Shown here: in pieces, positions 25,142 through 33,848 of the stretch
How the letters are laid out: every line of letters starts with the position of its first letter
How positions within the stretch are numbered: position 1 is the stretch's first letter
Source of the DNA: Actinomadura spongiicola
GTDB taxonomy: Bacteria > Actinomycetota > Actinomycetes > Streptosporangiales > Streptosporangiaceae
Direction: 5' to 3'
DNA length: 64,000 bases
Assembly (NCBI RefSeq): GCF_003432485.1
Contig: NZ_QVNQ01000008.1
Coordinates: 186,001 to 250,000, forward strand
Program-made: the position numbers and the translations under genes
Notes under the pieces: model-generated
Seen by the model: only the letters and a program-made list of their open reading frames with translations
The model's database searches: none
Told to the model about the DNA's origin: nothing

Positions 25142-26226
25142 CACTCGCTCCTGCGGCGGAGCCCGATCTGCACGCCGAGCCCGTTGTTGGACGTGGTGTT
25201 CCAGGTGGCGGTCCGGGTGCCGGTCGCTCCCGCGACGGGCTGGGCGAAGTCGCACAGCATCGCGGACGGGACGGCACTGTTCCCGAGGCCGAACTGGGTC
25301 ACCCGCACGGTGGTGCCCGTGGGTTCGGTGATCGAGGTCGCCACCGCGCTCTTCTCCCCGTAGGCGCAGACGACGAGCATGCCCGGCTCCGCCGTGGTGA
25401 TCGACGGCGCGTCGATCTGCGCGGACTGTCCCGTCCGCTGGTAGGTGGCGCCGACCTGCGGTTGCGGCGCCGCGTTGGCGTATCCGGCCAACGCCGCCGT
25501 CACCCTCGTCTCCCCGGTGAGGGTCCAGGTGGGGCTCGGCTGTCCCGCGACGTACGTCGTGCCGTAGACGGCGACCCTGGTGTCGCCGCCGATGAACACC
25601 GGGGCCACCAGTTCGGTCCAGCCCCCCGGCGCGGTGGCGATCATCTGTCCCGCGTCGGAGTTGAGCGACACGACGGCGATCAGGTAGTCGCCGGCGACGA
25701 GTCCGTTCGGCAGCGGGCAGGTGAGACCCGGCCCCCAGAGCTCCGCCGCCCCGCTCGCCGCCCGGAACGCCAGCGGCTCGTTGCTCGCCGGTGTCGAGGT
25801 GTCGATCCACACGTCGCCGATGCCGGGCGCGGTCGGTGCTGTCGGCGCCACCGTGATCGTGCCGACGCCCGCGAGCTTCTCCTCGATCTGCACGAGGCGC
25901 CCCTGGACGTCGGCGAGTTCGTCGCCGGAGTCGGAGGCGAGCATCAGCCGGCGCGGCCCCTGCGCGTCCGGCGCGGCCGCCGCCCACATCGCCCGGACGC
26001 CGTCGGGGCCCCGCCCGAAGGCCGGGATCGCGCCGTTGCCGTCGGCGGTCACCACACCGTTCGCGATGGGCTGGCCGGTGCTGTCGACCAGGTCGGTGAT
26101 CTGGGCGCCGCCGGACGACGCGTTCCAGAAAGTGATCTGGGCGTTGGCCGCCAGTCGCAGCTCACCGCCCTCTCCGTACTGCACGACGTAGTCGGCGATT
26201 CCGCCGCCGAACGTGTGTCGGGCCAT
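25141..26226 (-). CDS. Tail protein, possible fibre or receptor-binding subunit
   Basis: A 361-residue protein. Residues 1-90 resemble the N-terminal part of actinophage minor tail proteins (TFWNASSGGAQITDLVDSTG, FGRGPDGVRAMW). A short coiled coil follows (DELADVQGRLVQIEEKLAG), then 'GDVWIDTSTP', and a C-terminal beta-rich domain with many Thr/Val/Gly residues that could be a carbohydrate-binding jelly roll. Position in the operon after the hub supports a tail-tip role. The start at 26226 (MARHTFGGG) is chosen over an upstream ATG. Confidence 0.7.
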   Translation of the reverse strand: MARHTFGGGIADYVVQYGEGGELRLAANAQITFWNASSGGAQITDLVDSTGQPIANGVVTADGNGAIPAFGRGPDGVRAMWAAAAPDAQGPRRLMLASDSGDELADVQGRLVQIEEKLAGVGTITVAPTAPTAPGIGDVWIDTSTPASNEPLAFRAASGAAELWGPGLTCPLPNGLVAGDYLIAVVSLNSDAGQMIATAPGGWTELVAPVFIGGDTRVAVYGTTYVAGQPSPTWTLTGETRVTAALAGYANAAPQPQVGATYQRTGQSAQIDAPSITTAEPGMLVVCAYGEKSAVATSITEPTGTTVRVTQFGLGNSAVPSAMLCDFAQPVAGATGTRTATWNTTSNNGLGVQIGLRRRSE

Positions 26227-26316
26227 TTCAGGCCACCGTCCCTTCGCCACGACCGTTCATGTCCGTCTTCCTCGCCCGCGCACCGCGCGCCGGGCCCGTG
26301 CCCGCCGGTGCCGCGC

Positions 26317-27267
26317 TCATTTCCCGATCCAGCTGGTGGACAGGAACGCGTAGTGGCCGACCGGCACGTCGGCGCTGACGTGCATGAGCCGCACCTCGCC
26401 GTTGTCGGGGTGGATGTCCATACGGCCCGGGACGACGTAACCGCCCTTGCTGCCGTGGTCACAGACCATGGCGGGCGAATGCCGCTCGGCGGGCCGCAGG
26501 TTGGCGGGCAGTATCGTCAGCAGCGTCCCGTCCGCGTCGCCCTTGCCGTACGTGGACTTGATGCGGCGCAGCGCACCGCGCAGGTAGCAGATCCCGTTGA
26601 GGCGGCGGGCCTTCAGCGCCCAGCCGACCTCCCAGACGTCGGTCCAGGCGGGCGACAGGTTGACCCAGCCGGTGTCCTCCGCCACCGTCCGCCAGGTGGT
26701 GCCGTCCGTGCAGCCCACCCAGCGGCCGGTGTTCGCCTCGAAGATGAGCTGCCCCATCGCGGGCCTGTCGGGCCGGTTGGTGGAGTAGCTCGGCGCGACC
26801 GTCGTCCCCGCGAACTCCCGGGCGTCCTCGATGTCGGCCACGCCGATGGAGGCGGCCCCGGGCGCCACCCGCACCCGCGCCAGCGGCAGTTCCCAGATGC
26901 CGCCCTGCTGCCGCACCGGGTCGGGCGGAAGCGGCGTCGCGGCCGGCGTGCCCTGGCGGATCGCCACCGTCACCCTGTCGGCCTCCGGGTCGGCGCGTAG
27001 CACCACCAGGTCCTTGCGCGGCTGGGTGGCGGCGTTGGCCGCGACGGCGCGGACCTCCCCGTCCCCGAGCGACTCGTACCAGTAACCGGCCACATGCGCG
27101 TACCCGGTCCGCACCTTGATGTTGAGCCCGCCGTCCGGGATCACCAGGCAGGCTGTGTCGTTCGGGTTGCCGCGCACCCCGTCGAGCTGGAAACCCTGGA
27201 ACAACCGGGCCAGCTCGATCTCCGTCGCGATCGGGTTGCCCGCGAAGACTCCCGACTTCTCGGCCAT
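26317..27267 (-). CDS. Phage minor tail protein (tail tip)
   Basis: A 316-residue protein. The first 150 residues match a type seen in actinophage tails: AEKSGVFAGNPIATEIELAR, VRTGYAHVAGYWYES, RKDLVVLRADPEADRVTVA, WELPLARVRVAPGA and VADIEDAREF. A 'GQLIFEANTGRWVGCTDGT' segment, typical of fibre linkers, leads to a C-terminal beta-rich domain. It lies right after the Gp37-like hub gene (2 bp gap). The 90 bp after it hold no clear feature. Confidence 0.78.
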   Translation of the reverse strand: MAEKSGVFAGNPIATEIELARLFQGFQLDGVRGNPNDTACLVIPDGGLNIKVRTGYAHVAGYWYESLGDGEVRAVAANAATQPRKDLVVLRADPEADRVTVAIRQGTPAATPLPPDPVRQQGGIWELPLARVRVAPGAASIGVADIEDAREFAGTTVAPSYSTNRPDRPAMGQLIFEANTGRWVGCTDGTTWRTVAEDTGWVNLSPAWTDVWEVGWALKARRLNGICYLRGALRRIKSTYGKGDADGTLLTILPANLRPAERHSPAMVCDHGSKGGYVVPGRMDIHPDNGEVRLMHVSADVPVGHYAFLSTSWIGK

Positions 27268-27269
27268 GT

Positions 27270-28427
27270 CTATCGCCTCGTCTCTCTGCTGTGGATCCTG
27301 CGGCGCAGCCGTGTCAGCTGCTCATAGATGCGCGGACGTTGCTCGTCGGCCCCGACGATCGGCACGACGACCTGGCCCTCTCCGGCCGTGCGGGTGTAGC
27401 GGATCTCGCGGACCAGGTCGTCGACCTCGACGCCGTCGATCTCCAGGCTCACCCGGTCGCCCTTGCGGTAGTCGCGGCCGAGCACGACCGCCTCGGTGTC
27501 GATCGGCTCGAAGGTGACGGCGGCCCGTCCCGCGGTCTCGTCCAGCCGGGTGTTGGCCTGGGTCCGCGCGGTCCCGACCGGATCGGCCGTGCCGAGGTCG
27601 GCGCCGTCCACGAAGTCCTCGGCCCGCAGACCGGGCCAGCCCGGGTCGGGCCGGTCGAAGCCGTAGAACCTGCGGGCGGTCTTCTCCTTGTCGTCGGCCA
27701 CGATCACGAACGTGGCCTCGGGCGGGGTCAGCGTGTACTGGTACGACCGGAGGTTGCCCAGCTCGATCGAGAACCGCGCGGCCGCCCGCCGGTCGCGCTC
27801 GGGATAGACCGCGAACTCCAGGGAGCCGCCCGGCCGCTGCACCACGTCGAAGCCGACCCCGCCGCGCGCACCCAGCTCGACGAGGGTGTCGAGCAGCACC
27901 CCGAACCGCGAGGACACCGACACCGGTGTGCCGCGCGCCCCGTCCGCGGCCAGGGTCAACCCCGGCACCCGCCGTGCCGCCGCGGCGCCGGGACCGGCGT
28001 GCTTGTCGACGAGCGTGCGCAACACCGTCTCCGCGGGCGCGGCGGCCAACTCGTACGACTCGACCGGGAAGGTCGTGCCGGTCTCCGGGATCGCCGTGCC
28101 GGGGACGGGCCACACCAGCCGGCTCAGCCACGCCTTGTCGCACGCGCCCGACGCGATCAGCGTGCCCACACCACCGTCGTCGGCGCTCTGGACCCGCTCA
28201 ATCTGCCGGGTCGGGCCGGAGAACGCGATCTCGCCGTCCCGCAGGAACACGATGCCCGCGCCTTCGCGCAGCAGGGCCGCGTCATGGGACGCCGCGTCCA
28301 CGGTGACCTTCCAGGCGCCGACGGCGAGATGCCGGTCGATCACCTCCAGGTCGTTCTCCCCGGTGACCTCGCCGATGACGCGGCGGTCGGCGTCCCGGAC
28401 GAGCACCTGCCATTCGCCCGTGCTCAC
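27270..28427 (-). CDS. Siphovirus Gp37-like tail hub protein
   Basis: A 385-residue protein resembling the ReqiPepy6 Gp37-like family, the tail hub (Tal-like) component of many actinophages. Signature stretches include WQVLVRDADRRVIGEV, EVIDRHLAVGAWKVTVDA, EGAGIVFLRDGEIAFSGP, FGVLLDTLVELGARGGVGF and DYRKGDRVSLEIDGVEV. The hub sits between the distal tail protein and the fibres. Its GTG start overlaps the upstream stop (GTGA). No peptidase domain is visible, so it is a short hub. Confidence 0.88.
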   Translation of the reverse strand: MSTGEWQVLVRDADRRVIGEVTGENDLEVIDRHLAVGAWKVTVDAASHDAALLREGAGIVFLRDGEIAFSGPTRQIERVQSADDGGVGTLIASGACDKAWLSRLVWPVPGTAIPETGTTFPVESYELAAAPAETVLRTLVDKHAGPGAAAARRVPGLTLAADGARGTPVSVSSRFGVLLDTLVELGARGGVGFDVVQRPGGSLEFAVYPERDRRAAARFSIELGNLRSYQYTLTPPEATFVIVADDKEKTARRFYGFDRPDPGWPGLRAEDFVDGADLGTADPVGTARTQANTRLDETAGRAAVTFEPIDTEAVVLGRDYRKGDRVSLEIDGVEVDDLVREIRYTRTAGEGQVVVPIVGADEQRPRIYEQLTRLRRRIHSRETRR

Positions 28428-29401
28428 GACCGGCCCGCCCGCACCGCGTAGGCGGTCTTGTACAGCGGGACGAAGCTCAGCTCGACCCGCGTGGTCTCAC
28501 CGACGTCGCCGAGGAGCATGTCGATCTCGTTGACGCCCGGGACCAGCGGCCACAACTGCGCGCCGGGCGCGAGGTCCGGCCACAGGTTGGTCTCGCCGAG
28601 CGTCACGGTGCGCCGCCGCGGATGGCAGTCGACGACCACGACGTCCCCGGCCTGGAGCGGCCGGTTCAGCCGCCACTCCGCACCGAGATCACGGTTGACG
28701 AACCGAACCCCGGAGGCCGCGGGCCCACTGATGGTCCAACGCGGATACGACCGAGCGTCACCCGGACACTCGACCCGCACACTCTCCCCGATGGTCTGCA
28801 CGTTCCTGGCCCGCAGCGGATGGGCCGGCGGAACACCGAGCGGAAAGACGGGATCGGCCGCGATCCCGGCCCGCCAAGACCGACTGATCTCCGGACCCTG
28901 CCAATAGGGCTCGGCGGCATGCAGGGTGATCCCGAACCGGGCCCAGTTCCAGCCGGCCTCGTCCCGTCCCTCGGAGCCCTCCATGCCCTCGACGTAGTAG
29001 GCGCGGATACGGCGCGGCTCCGTCCTAGGCTCGGCCACGGTGAGAACACCTTCACCGCCCCGGTTGACTTCCAGGGGGTCGAACGCGTCCGCCAGCAGCG
29101 CACGCTTGGCCAGCGCCTCGGCGCGGTCCTCGCCGTAAACGACGATCGGCAGAAAGATCTGACGAGCCTTGGCACGCACCCCGGTGACGACATCACCATC
29201 GAGCGCGCCAGATTCCCGCAGGTACAGCTGGTACTGCGGCATCCCCAGACCCTTGGCCCCGGCACCGAGCGTGTAACCCCGCCGCCAATCCGACAGAATG
29301 GTCTCCGTGCCGGAACCGGACGTCCACGTCACCGTGGCGATCTCCCGCTCCGGGGACGGTCCCGGATCCGGCCTGCTCTGTTGTGTGATGAGAATCGGCA
29401 T
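28424..29401 (-). CDS. Distal tail protein (Sipho_tail/Dit-like)
   Basis: A 325-residue protein of the siphovirus distal tail family: ILSDWRRGYTLGAGAKGLGM, DRAEALAKRALLADAFDPLE, RRIRAYYVEGMEG and ITLHAAEPYWQGPE in the N-terminal ring domain, then a galectin-like C-terminal part (YPRWTISGPA, VVVDCHPRRRTVTLG, NEIDMLLGDV). It joins the tail tube end to the hub. It is 7 bp from the tape-measure gene, the canonical position. Confidence 0.88.
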   Translation of the reverse strand: MPILITQQSRPDPGPSPEREIATVTWTSGSGTETILSDWRRGYTLGAGAKGLGMPQYQLYLRESGALDGDVVTGVRAKARQIFLPIVVYGEDRAEALAKRALLADAFDPLEVNRGGEGVLTVAEPRTEPRRIRAYYVEGMEGSEGRDEAGWNWARFGITLHAAEPYWQGPEISRSWRAGIAADPVFPLGVPPAHPLRARNVQTIGESVRVECPGDARSYPRWTISGPAASGVRFVNRDLGAEWRLNRPLQAGDVVVVDCHPRRRTVTLGETNLWPDLAPGAQLWPLVPGVNEIDMLLGDVGETTRVELSFVPLYKTAYAVRAGRS

Positions 29402-29408
29402 GACTCAC

Positions 29409-31412
29409 CTAACTCGCGGCATTGAGCACTTCCCATTCGCGCAACCGGGAAGCGAACTGACGACTGGTCTCCTCCGGGTCCGTGACCGGCCCGTGAAAAT
29501 GGAACTCGTACTTGCGCTGCGCATCTCCGCGCCGCAGATGACTCGCGTAGGCACCGGCCCCGATCCGCGGCACCGAAACCAAGCCGGCCATGGCATCATC
29601 GACATTCCGTGCCCCGGCTTCGATTCCCAACGCCATCCCATCACTGACATGGCGCCCAAGCTCCATCATCAGCTTGGATGGAGAACTCATACTGAACCTG
29701 TTCCTGATGAACGCGGGAATCTTGTCGGTGACATAGCTCTTGATGGCCGCAACGATCGCCCCGGCCTGGGACTTGATTCCATTGATGAGCCCTCTGATGA
29801 GGTCCGCGCCTTTGTCCCGCAGAACGCCCCCGACAGAGCCAATGGCTCCCCGAATCCGCCCCGGCAACCCACGGGCATAGGACACGATCCTGCCGAAGAC
29901 CCCGACGACCGCCGACGCCCCCACCTTGAACGGCCAGACCAGGATTGCCAGCAGCCCTCGCCAGTGACCCTTGATCCAGTTGATGACGGAGGAGATCACC
30001 CCGCCGATCCGACCCCTGAACTTGATCACGAACGCGATCGCCAGCCCGAACGGCCCGGTAAGAATCGCGAGCAGCAGCTTCCAGTTGTTCTTGACCCAAT
30101 TGATCACCCACTCGATACCCGCGGTGATCTGCTTCCGAAAGATCAGCACTCCCGCGATCACGGCCCCGAACGGCCCGAGCAACAGCGGCAGCAGCTTCTT
30201 CCAGTTCTTCTTGACCCAGTCGAAGATCCCCTTGATCACCTTGGAGACCCACCCGACCGCGATGGAAACCCCCTTCATCGCGACCTCAACGGCCTGCTTG
30301 AACTTCTTAGACCGCGTAACCGTCTCAATGAGCTGGGTCAAGAAGGGTTCCAGAAGCATCAAGATCAGCCCAGCAGGCCCAAGCGCCGCCTTGAACCCGG
30401 CCCCAACCCCCTTGAGCCCGGTTCCGGCGATCTTCCCCGCAGGCCCAATCCCCTTCAGTCCCTTGGTGGCGGTCCCCATCTGCCGCCCACTCTTGGTCGC
30501 CTCCTTGGACGTAGCCGCCAACTCCTTGTTCATCGGCTTCAACCCCGCCGAAGCGGTGGCGGCCGAGCTCGCGACCGGCTGGGTCACCGACCGCATCGCC
30601 GCGGCGACCTGCCCTCGCGACTGCCTGATCCCCGCGGCCAGCCCGTCCCCGATCTGCCGCCCGGTCCGGATGGCGCTCGCCTTCGCCCCGGACAGTCCCG
30701 CTGCTGCTCGCGCGAGACGCCTGGCCGCCGCCGACACCCCGCCTTGCCCCTGCTTGAGCCCCTGCTCCAGTCCCTCCCCGACGGCACGCCCAAGCCTCAT
30801 CATGACTCTCGACGGGGAAGAGATCTCGAGCGTCGTCTTAGCGGTACGGGTAATGAGGCCGAAGAACCGCTTGGTCTCGGTGTTCAGCGCCACCTGTCTG
30901 GCCTGAAGACCTTTAATGATCCCATCGGCGATCGCCTTGCCCAGTTCTTGACTGTCCGCATTGAACTCTTTGGAGAACAGCTTTATCTGCCGGTTGACCT
31001 GTTTACGGATTTCTGGCTGACCACTCGATCCTGCATCCTTCATACGGGGTGGGGCGCTCCCCTGATCGCTTCCACCACCGAAGCGACTTTCGAACTTTTG
31101 CTTCCGCCTCCGCTCGATACGCTGGCCAACATCAAGGGACGGCACGTTCGCTGCGATCAGGCCACCGACGAGTCCGACGGCTCCCAACAACAACGCGTCT
31201 ATGTTTCCAACGGTGAACGCTATCGGTATCGGCGTGCCAGGAAAATTCGGCGCGGCCTGCGCCTTCAATGCTTCTTGGACCGCGCCCGTGATGCCCTTGA
31301 AAAAGCCGTCCGGAACCACTGGCACCACGCGGACGTTGATATCGACCTTGATCTCTGGGGGATTCGACGAACTGCCAGTTGTGTCCCATTTAATGGTGAC
31401 CGTTTCACTCAC
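29409..31412 (-). CDS. Tape-measure protein
   Basis: A 667-residue protein by position and composition: basic and helical, with repeated segments such as SSPSRVMMRLGRAVGEGLEQG and SSPSKLMMELGRHVSDGMALG (the 'SP.K.M..LG' motif of tape measures), and a central block of hydrophobic repeats (WVKKNWKKLLPLLLGPFGAV, WVKNNWKLLLAILTGPFGLA, WIKGHWRGLLAILVWPFKVG). Tape measures set tail length; at about 1.5 A per residue this suggests a tail near 100 nm. GGGAGG 5 nt upstream favours the GTG at 31412; an ATG at 31442 is in frame. The gene has lower GC than its neighbours and is cut off from the upstream tail genes by a 5.6-kb block. Confidence 0.88.
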   Translation of the reverse strand: MSETVTIKWDTTGSSSNPPEIKVDINVRVVPVVPDGFFKGITGAVQEALKAQAAPNFPGTPIPIAFTVGNIDALLLGAVGLVGGLIAANVPSLDVGQRIERRRKQKFESRFGGGSDQGSAPPRMKDAGSSGQPEIRKQVNRQIKLFSKEFNADSQELGKAIADGIIKGLQARQVALNTETKRFFGLITRTAKTTLEISSPSRVMMRLGRAVGEGLEQGLKQGQGGVSAAARRLARAAAGLSGAKASAIRTGRQIGDGLAAGIRQSRGQVAAAMRSVTQPVASSAATASAGLKPMNKELAATSKEATKSGRQMGTATKGLKGIGPAGKIAGTGLKGVGAGFKAALGPAGLILMLLEPFLTQLIETVTRSKKFKQAVEVAMKGVSIAVGWVSKVIKGIFDWVKKNWKKLLPLLLGPFGAVIAGVLIFRKQITAGIEWVINWVKNNWKLLLAILTGPFGLAIAFVIKFRGRIGGVISSVINWIKGHWRGLLAILVWPFKVGASAVVGVFGRIVSYARGLPGRIRGAIGSVGGVLRDKGADLIRGLINGIKSQAGAIVAAIKSYVTDKIPAFIRNRFSMSSPSKLMMELGRHVSDGMALGIEAGARNVDDAMAGLVSVPRIGAGAYASHLRRGDAQRKYEFHFHGPVTDPEETSRQFASRLREWEVLNAAS

Positions 31413-31475
31413 AGGGACCTCCCAAGGCACGGGTACGCTCATTCAACATTGGTATCCGACACCCGCTCGATATGG

Positions 31476-31481
31476 TATGGT
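31476..31481 (+). promoter_or_regulatory. -10 element of DUF4429 gene 1
   Basis: TATGGT lies 6 nt before the ATG at 31488, giving a probable leaderless transcript. It faces away from the tape-measure gene. Confidence 0.5.
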
Positions 31482-31487
31482 TTCTAC

Positions 31488-32378
31488 ATGATGGACCGAC
31501 TACACTTTTTCAATGCGTCCGGCGATTGGTCGGGGGATGCACTCGAGCTCAGTTACACCGAGTTCCACAACACTGAGGGCTTGCGGCGATGCGCCCATAT
31601 GTATCGACTCTTGAAGCGACTGCACGTGCCAGTTACCGCACTCCAAGGGGTGAAATTCACGCGAGGGAATCGGAACCGCACCGGGGGCATCCGGTTTATT
31701 CCACGGCCAGGCGCCAGTCCCTTTCACGAAGCTATCGGAGCAGAACTCCACCCCTTCGACGATCCTCTGTACTTTGACTTCCACACCGACCAGGAGCTGT
31801 TGATCGAGTACTATGCAACCGAAATCGCATCGGCGATCGACGCACACGGCATGTCCAATACACACACCGATCGATTCCTCATCTCGGTTCCCAATCCGAT
31901 CGTCCGGTTAGTCGGATTCGACGGCGCCGTGGACCTTCGAGGAGATGTCCTGCGCTTCACCTGGGGCCTGGAAGCGAACCCAAGAAAGCGAATGCGCCTA
32001 CATCGATCGACACTGGCGATCAACAATATTCAATCCACCACGTGGATGGATTGGAGAAACGATCCCGATAAGATCGGATATCTTCGCTTCCAGCCCGTCG
32101 GCACTCAGCGGCTGAAGCACCAGACCGTCGACGCCACCACGGTGCTCTTGGAGACAGATGAACAGTTCGCAGAAGCTATTGTATTCGCCGCCACAGTTCT
32201 AGAACGCAAGCAGCTGAAGAAGGTGCTGCCCCCAAGCGCCAAGAAGACGGACAATGCTCTGGCCTCGCCTCCCGACGCCGCCGAACTACTCCGCAAACTC
32301 GGTGAACTCAGAGATGCCGGCATCCTCACCGATGACGAATTCCAGGCAAAGAAGAAGGAAATCCTCGACCGGCTCTGA
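31488..32378 (+). CDS. DUF4429-SHOCT protein, paralogue 1
   Basis: A 296-residue protein on the strand opposite to the tail genes. Two DUF4429 (PH-like) segments are visible: the first around FFNASGDWSGDALELSYTEF and HVPVTALQGVKFTRG, the second around RLVGFDGAVDLRGDVLRFTW. The last 30 residues form a SHOCT module (LRKLGELRDAGILTDDEFQA, ending KKEILDRL), a short oligomerization or tethering motif. A second ATG follows directly at 31491. About 75% of its residues appear identical to paralogue 3. GC and codon use are clearly lower than in the chromosome around the island. Function is unknown; immunity to or control of the tail particle is my guess from position. Confidence 0.85.
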   Translation: MMDRLHFFNASGDWSGDALELSYTEFHNTEGLRRCAHMYRLLKRLHVPVTALQGVKFTRGNRNRTGGIRFIPRPGASPFHEAIGAELHPFDDPLYFDFHTDQELLIEYYATEIASAIDAHGMSNTHTDRFLISVPNPIVRLVGFDGAVDLRGDVLRFTWGLEANPRKRMRLHRSTLAINNIQSTTWMDWRNDPDKIGYLRFQPVGTQRLKHQTVDATTVLLETDEQFAEAIVFAATVLERKQLKKVLPPSAKKTDNALASPPDAAELLRKLGELRDAGILTDDEFQAKKKEILDRL

Positions 32379-32542
32379 ACATCGAGATCACGTCCTCGAC
32401 AGCAGCACGGATTTTACCGGCCGTTCGCATGGCCAGTAGCTCGCCCACAAGTCGCTAAGCTTCCCTTCCGACCCCCGACCACCATGGCATCGAACAGTGA
32501 CACCGCAAACCAGGCCACAGAGATGAACTAGTCTTTTTTTGC

Positions 32543-32548
32543 TATACT
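32543..32548 (+). promoter_or_regulatory. -10 element of DUF4429 gene 2
   Basis: TATACT, close to the consensus, lies 6 nt before the ATG at 32555, with an AT-rich stretch upstream. The 176-bp gap after gene 1 otherwise holds nothing clear. Confidence 0.65.
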
Positions 32549-32554
32549 TCGCCC

Positions 32555-33484
32555 ATGAAAAAGGAAGCCAAATTTAGACGTGTTCGGTTCGGTTGGGACG
32601 GACAGAGTGTCTCACTCGACTACTCGACTGACATCTACGAGAAGCTCTTTCCTACATACGCGCACATTGCGCGAGGTATCCGGAGCCTGCACATCCCGGT
32701 CACGGCACTCGCCGACGTAAAGGTAGAGCCGCCGCTCGGTCGGCTCGACGGCTACATCACGCTGGTCCCACGACAGGGGGCCAGTGCGTTGCATACAGCC
32801 GTGTCTTCACATCTGCTCCCTGCGATCGATCCTCTGGGATTCAACTTCAGCAGCAAACAGAAAAGGCTGACCAAGCGTTATGTCGAAGAACTGCGAAGGG
32901 CTATTCAAAGTCACGGGCTCGCCGACACTCCGGCCAAAGACTTTCTAATTCACTACCCAGAAAGAGTCACGCAGTGCGTCGGCCGAGACGGCAGCATGCA
33001 CCTCGACGGCGATACCGTGACCATTAGCTGGGCCGCCTTCGCCGATCATAGCAAGAGATCCCAGGGACCCCACTGGCGGATACCGATCTCCGCACTCGAG
33101 TCGGTCAACTGGCAGCCCGGAAGGAACACCGCCGGCGGCTACGGTTTTGTTCAGCTGCGTCTGTCGGGCGCCCCTCCACAATTGGAGGTCCATCCTGCAG
33201 AGGACGTCAACGCGATCCTGCTCGAAAGCGAAGAGAGCCATGCGAATGGAGTGCTGATCGCCACGACTCTCCTGCAACGTATGCAGAGAACCGACACCTG
33301 CCCAGCCCCCTCCATTCTGGAAGTCTGGACACAACTCTACTCCTCCGGCTCGAAGAGACCAGCCCCCCAAGAAGGCAACGATCCCGTCAAACGACTGCAC
33401 CGACTCGGCGAACTTCGCGATGCCGGCCTCCTCACAGAAGACGAGTTCCAAGCCATGAAGAAGGAAATCCTCGACCGGCTCTGA
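32555..33484 (+). CDS. DUF4429-SHOCT protein, paralogue 2
   Basis: A 309-residue relative of its neighbours with the same plan: two PH-like DUF4429 segments (RFGWDGQSVSLDYSTD with HIPVTALADVKVEP, then VGRDGSMHLDGDTVTISW with IPISALESVNW) and a C-terminal SHOCT (LGELRDAGLLTEDEFQAMKK). It is much more diverged from copies 1 and 3 than they are from each other, except in the SHOCT tail, which is nearly identical even at DNA level. It starts leaderless at ATG 32555. Confidence 0.85.
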   Translation: MKKEAKFRRVRFGWDGQSVSLDYSTDIYEKLFPTYAHIARGIRSLHIPVTALADVKVEPPLGRLDGYITLVPRQGASALHTAVSSHLLPAIDPLGFNFSSKQKRLTKRYVEELRRAIQSHGLADTPAKDFLIHYPERVTQCVGRDGSMHLDGDTVTISWAAFADHSKRSQGPHWRIPISALESVNWQPGRNTAGGYGFVQLRLSGAPPQLEVHPAEDVNAILLESEESHANGVLIATTLLQRMQRTDTCPAPSILEVWTQLYSSGSKRPAPQEGNDPVKRLHRLGELRDAGLLTEDEFQAMKKEILDRL

Positions 33485-33740
33485 ACACCAGGAACACCGG
33501 CGAACCAGCCTGGTCTCACGGAGGCGGCAGCTTCTCGCAGGTCTTGGCGCCACCCGCGTCTGGAGTTGGTGAACTCTACGGCCGAGCGCATTGATGTTGG
33601 CCATGGCGAAGGCGACAGGGAGTGAAGTCAAGGGCGTGTTGGTGTCGAGCCGCAGCCGTGATATTTTTCTGGGCTTTTATGCCGGACGCTTCGGTGTGCG
33701 AGAGGTTCGTAACCTGCGTTGGGGAAGCTCGTTGAGCGAT

Positions 33741-33845
33741 GTCCCGTTTCATGGTGGCCGTTTCAGTCACCGGGCACTTCTGGCGCGCGGGTTCGCTTGG
33801 TCAGCATTGATTTCCGGTTTTCGCCCGATATGGTATAGTTCCTGT
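33741..33845. pseudogene. Decayed copy of the tape-measure 5' end and promoter region
   Basis: This 105-bp stretch aligns without gaps to 31383-31487, the region between DUF4429 gene 1 and the tape-measure start, including the first codons of the tape-measure gene on the minus strand. The shared blocks include GTCCC(A/G)TTT(A/C)ATGGTG and CCGTTTCA(C/G)TCAC. The tape-measure start GTG (CAC on plus) is CAG here, so it is dead. It shows that DUF4429 gene 3 was copied together with flanking tail DNA. The rest of the 33485-33740 gap holds no gene I can support. Confidence 0.7.
33834..33839 (+). promoter_or_regulatory. -10 element of DUF4429 gene 3
   Basis: TATAGT sits at the position homologous to TATGGT of gene 1. 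Six nt after it is a TTG (33846) where gene 1 has ATG, followed by the ATG at 33849. Confidence 0.55.
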
Positions 33846-33848
33846 TTG

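Noticed and set aside
33591..33848. N-terminal extension of DUF4429 paralogue 3
   Set aside because: The extension aligns to antisense tape-measure DNA, not to a protein part; homology with paralogue 1 starts at the ATG 33849 or the TTG before it.
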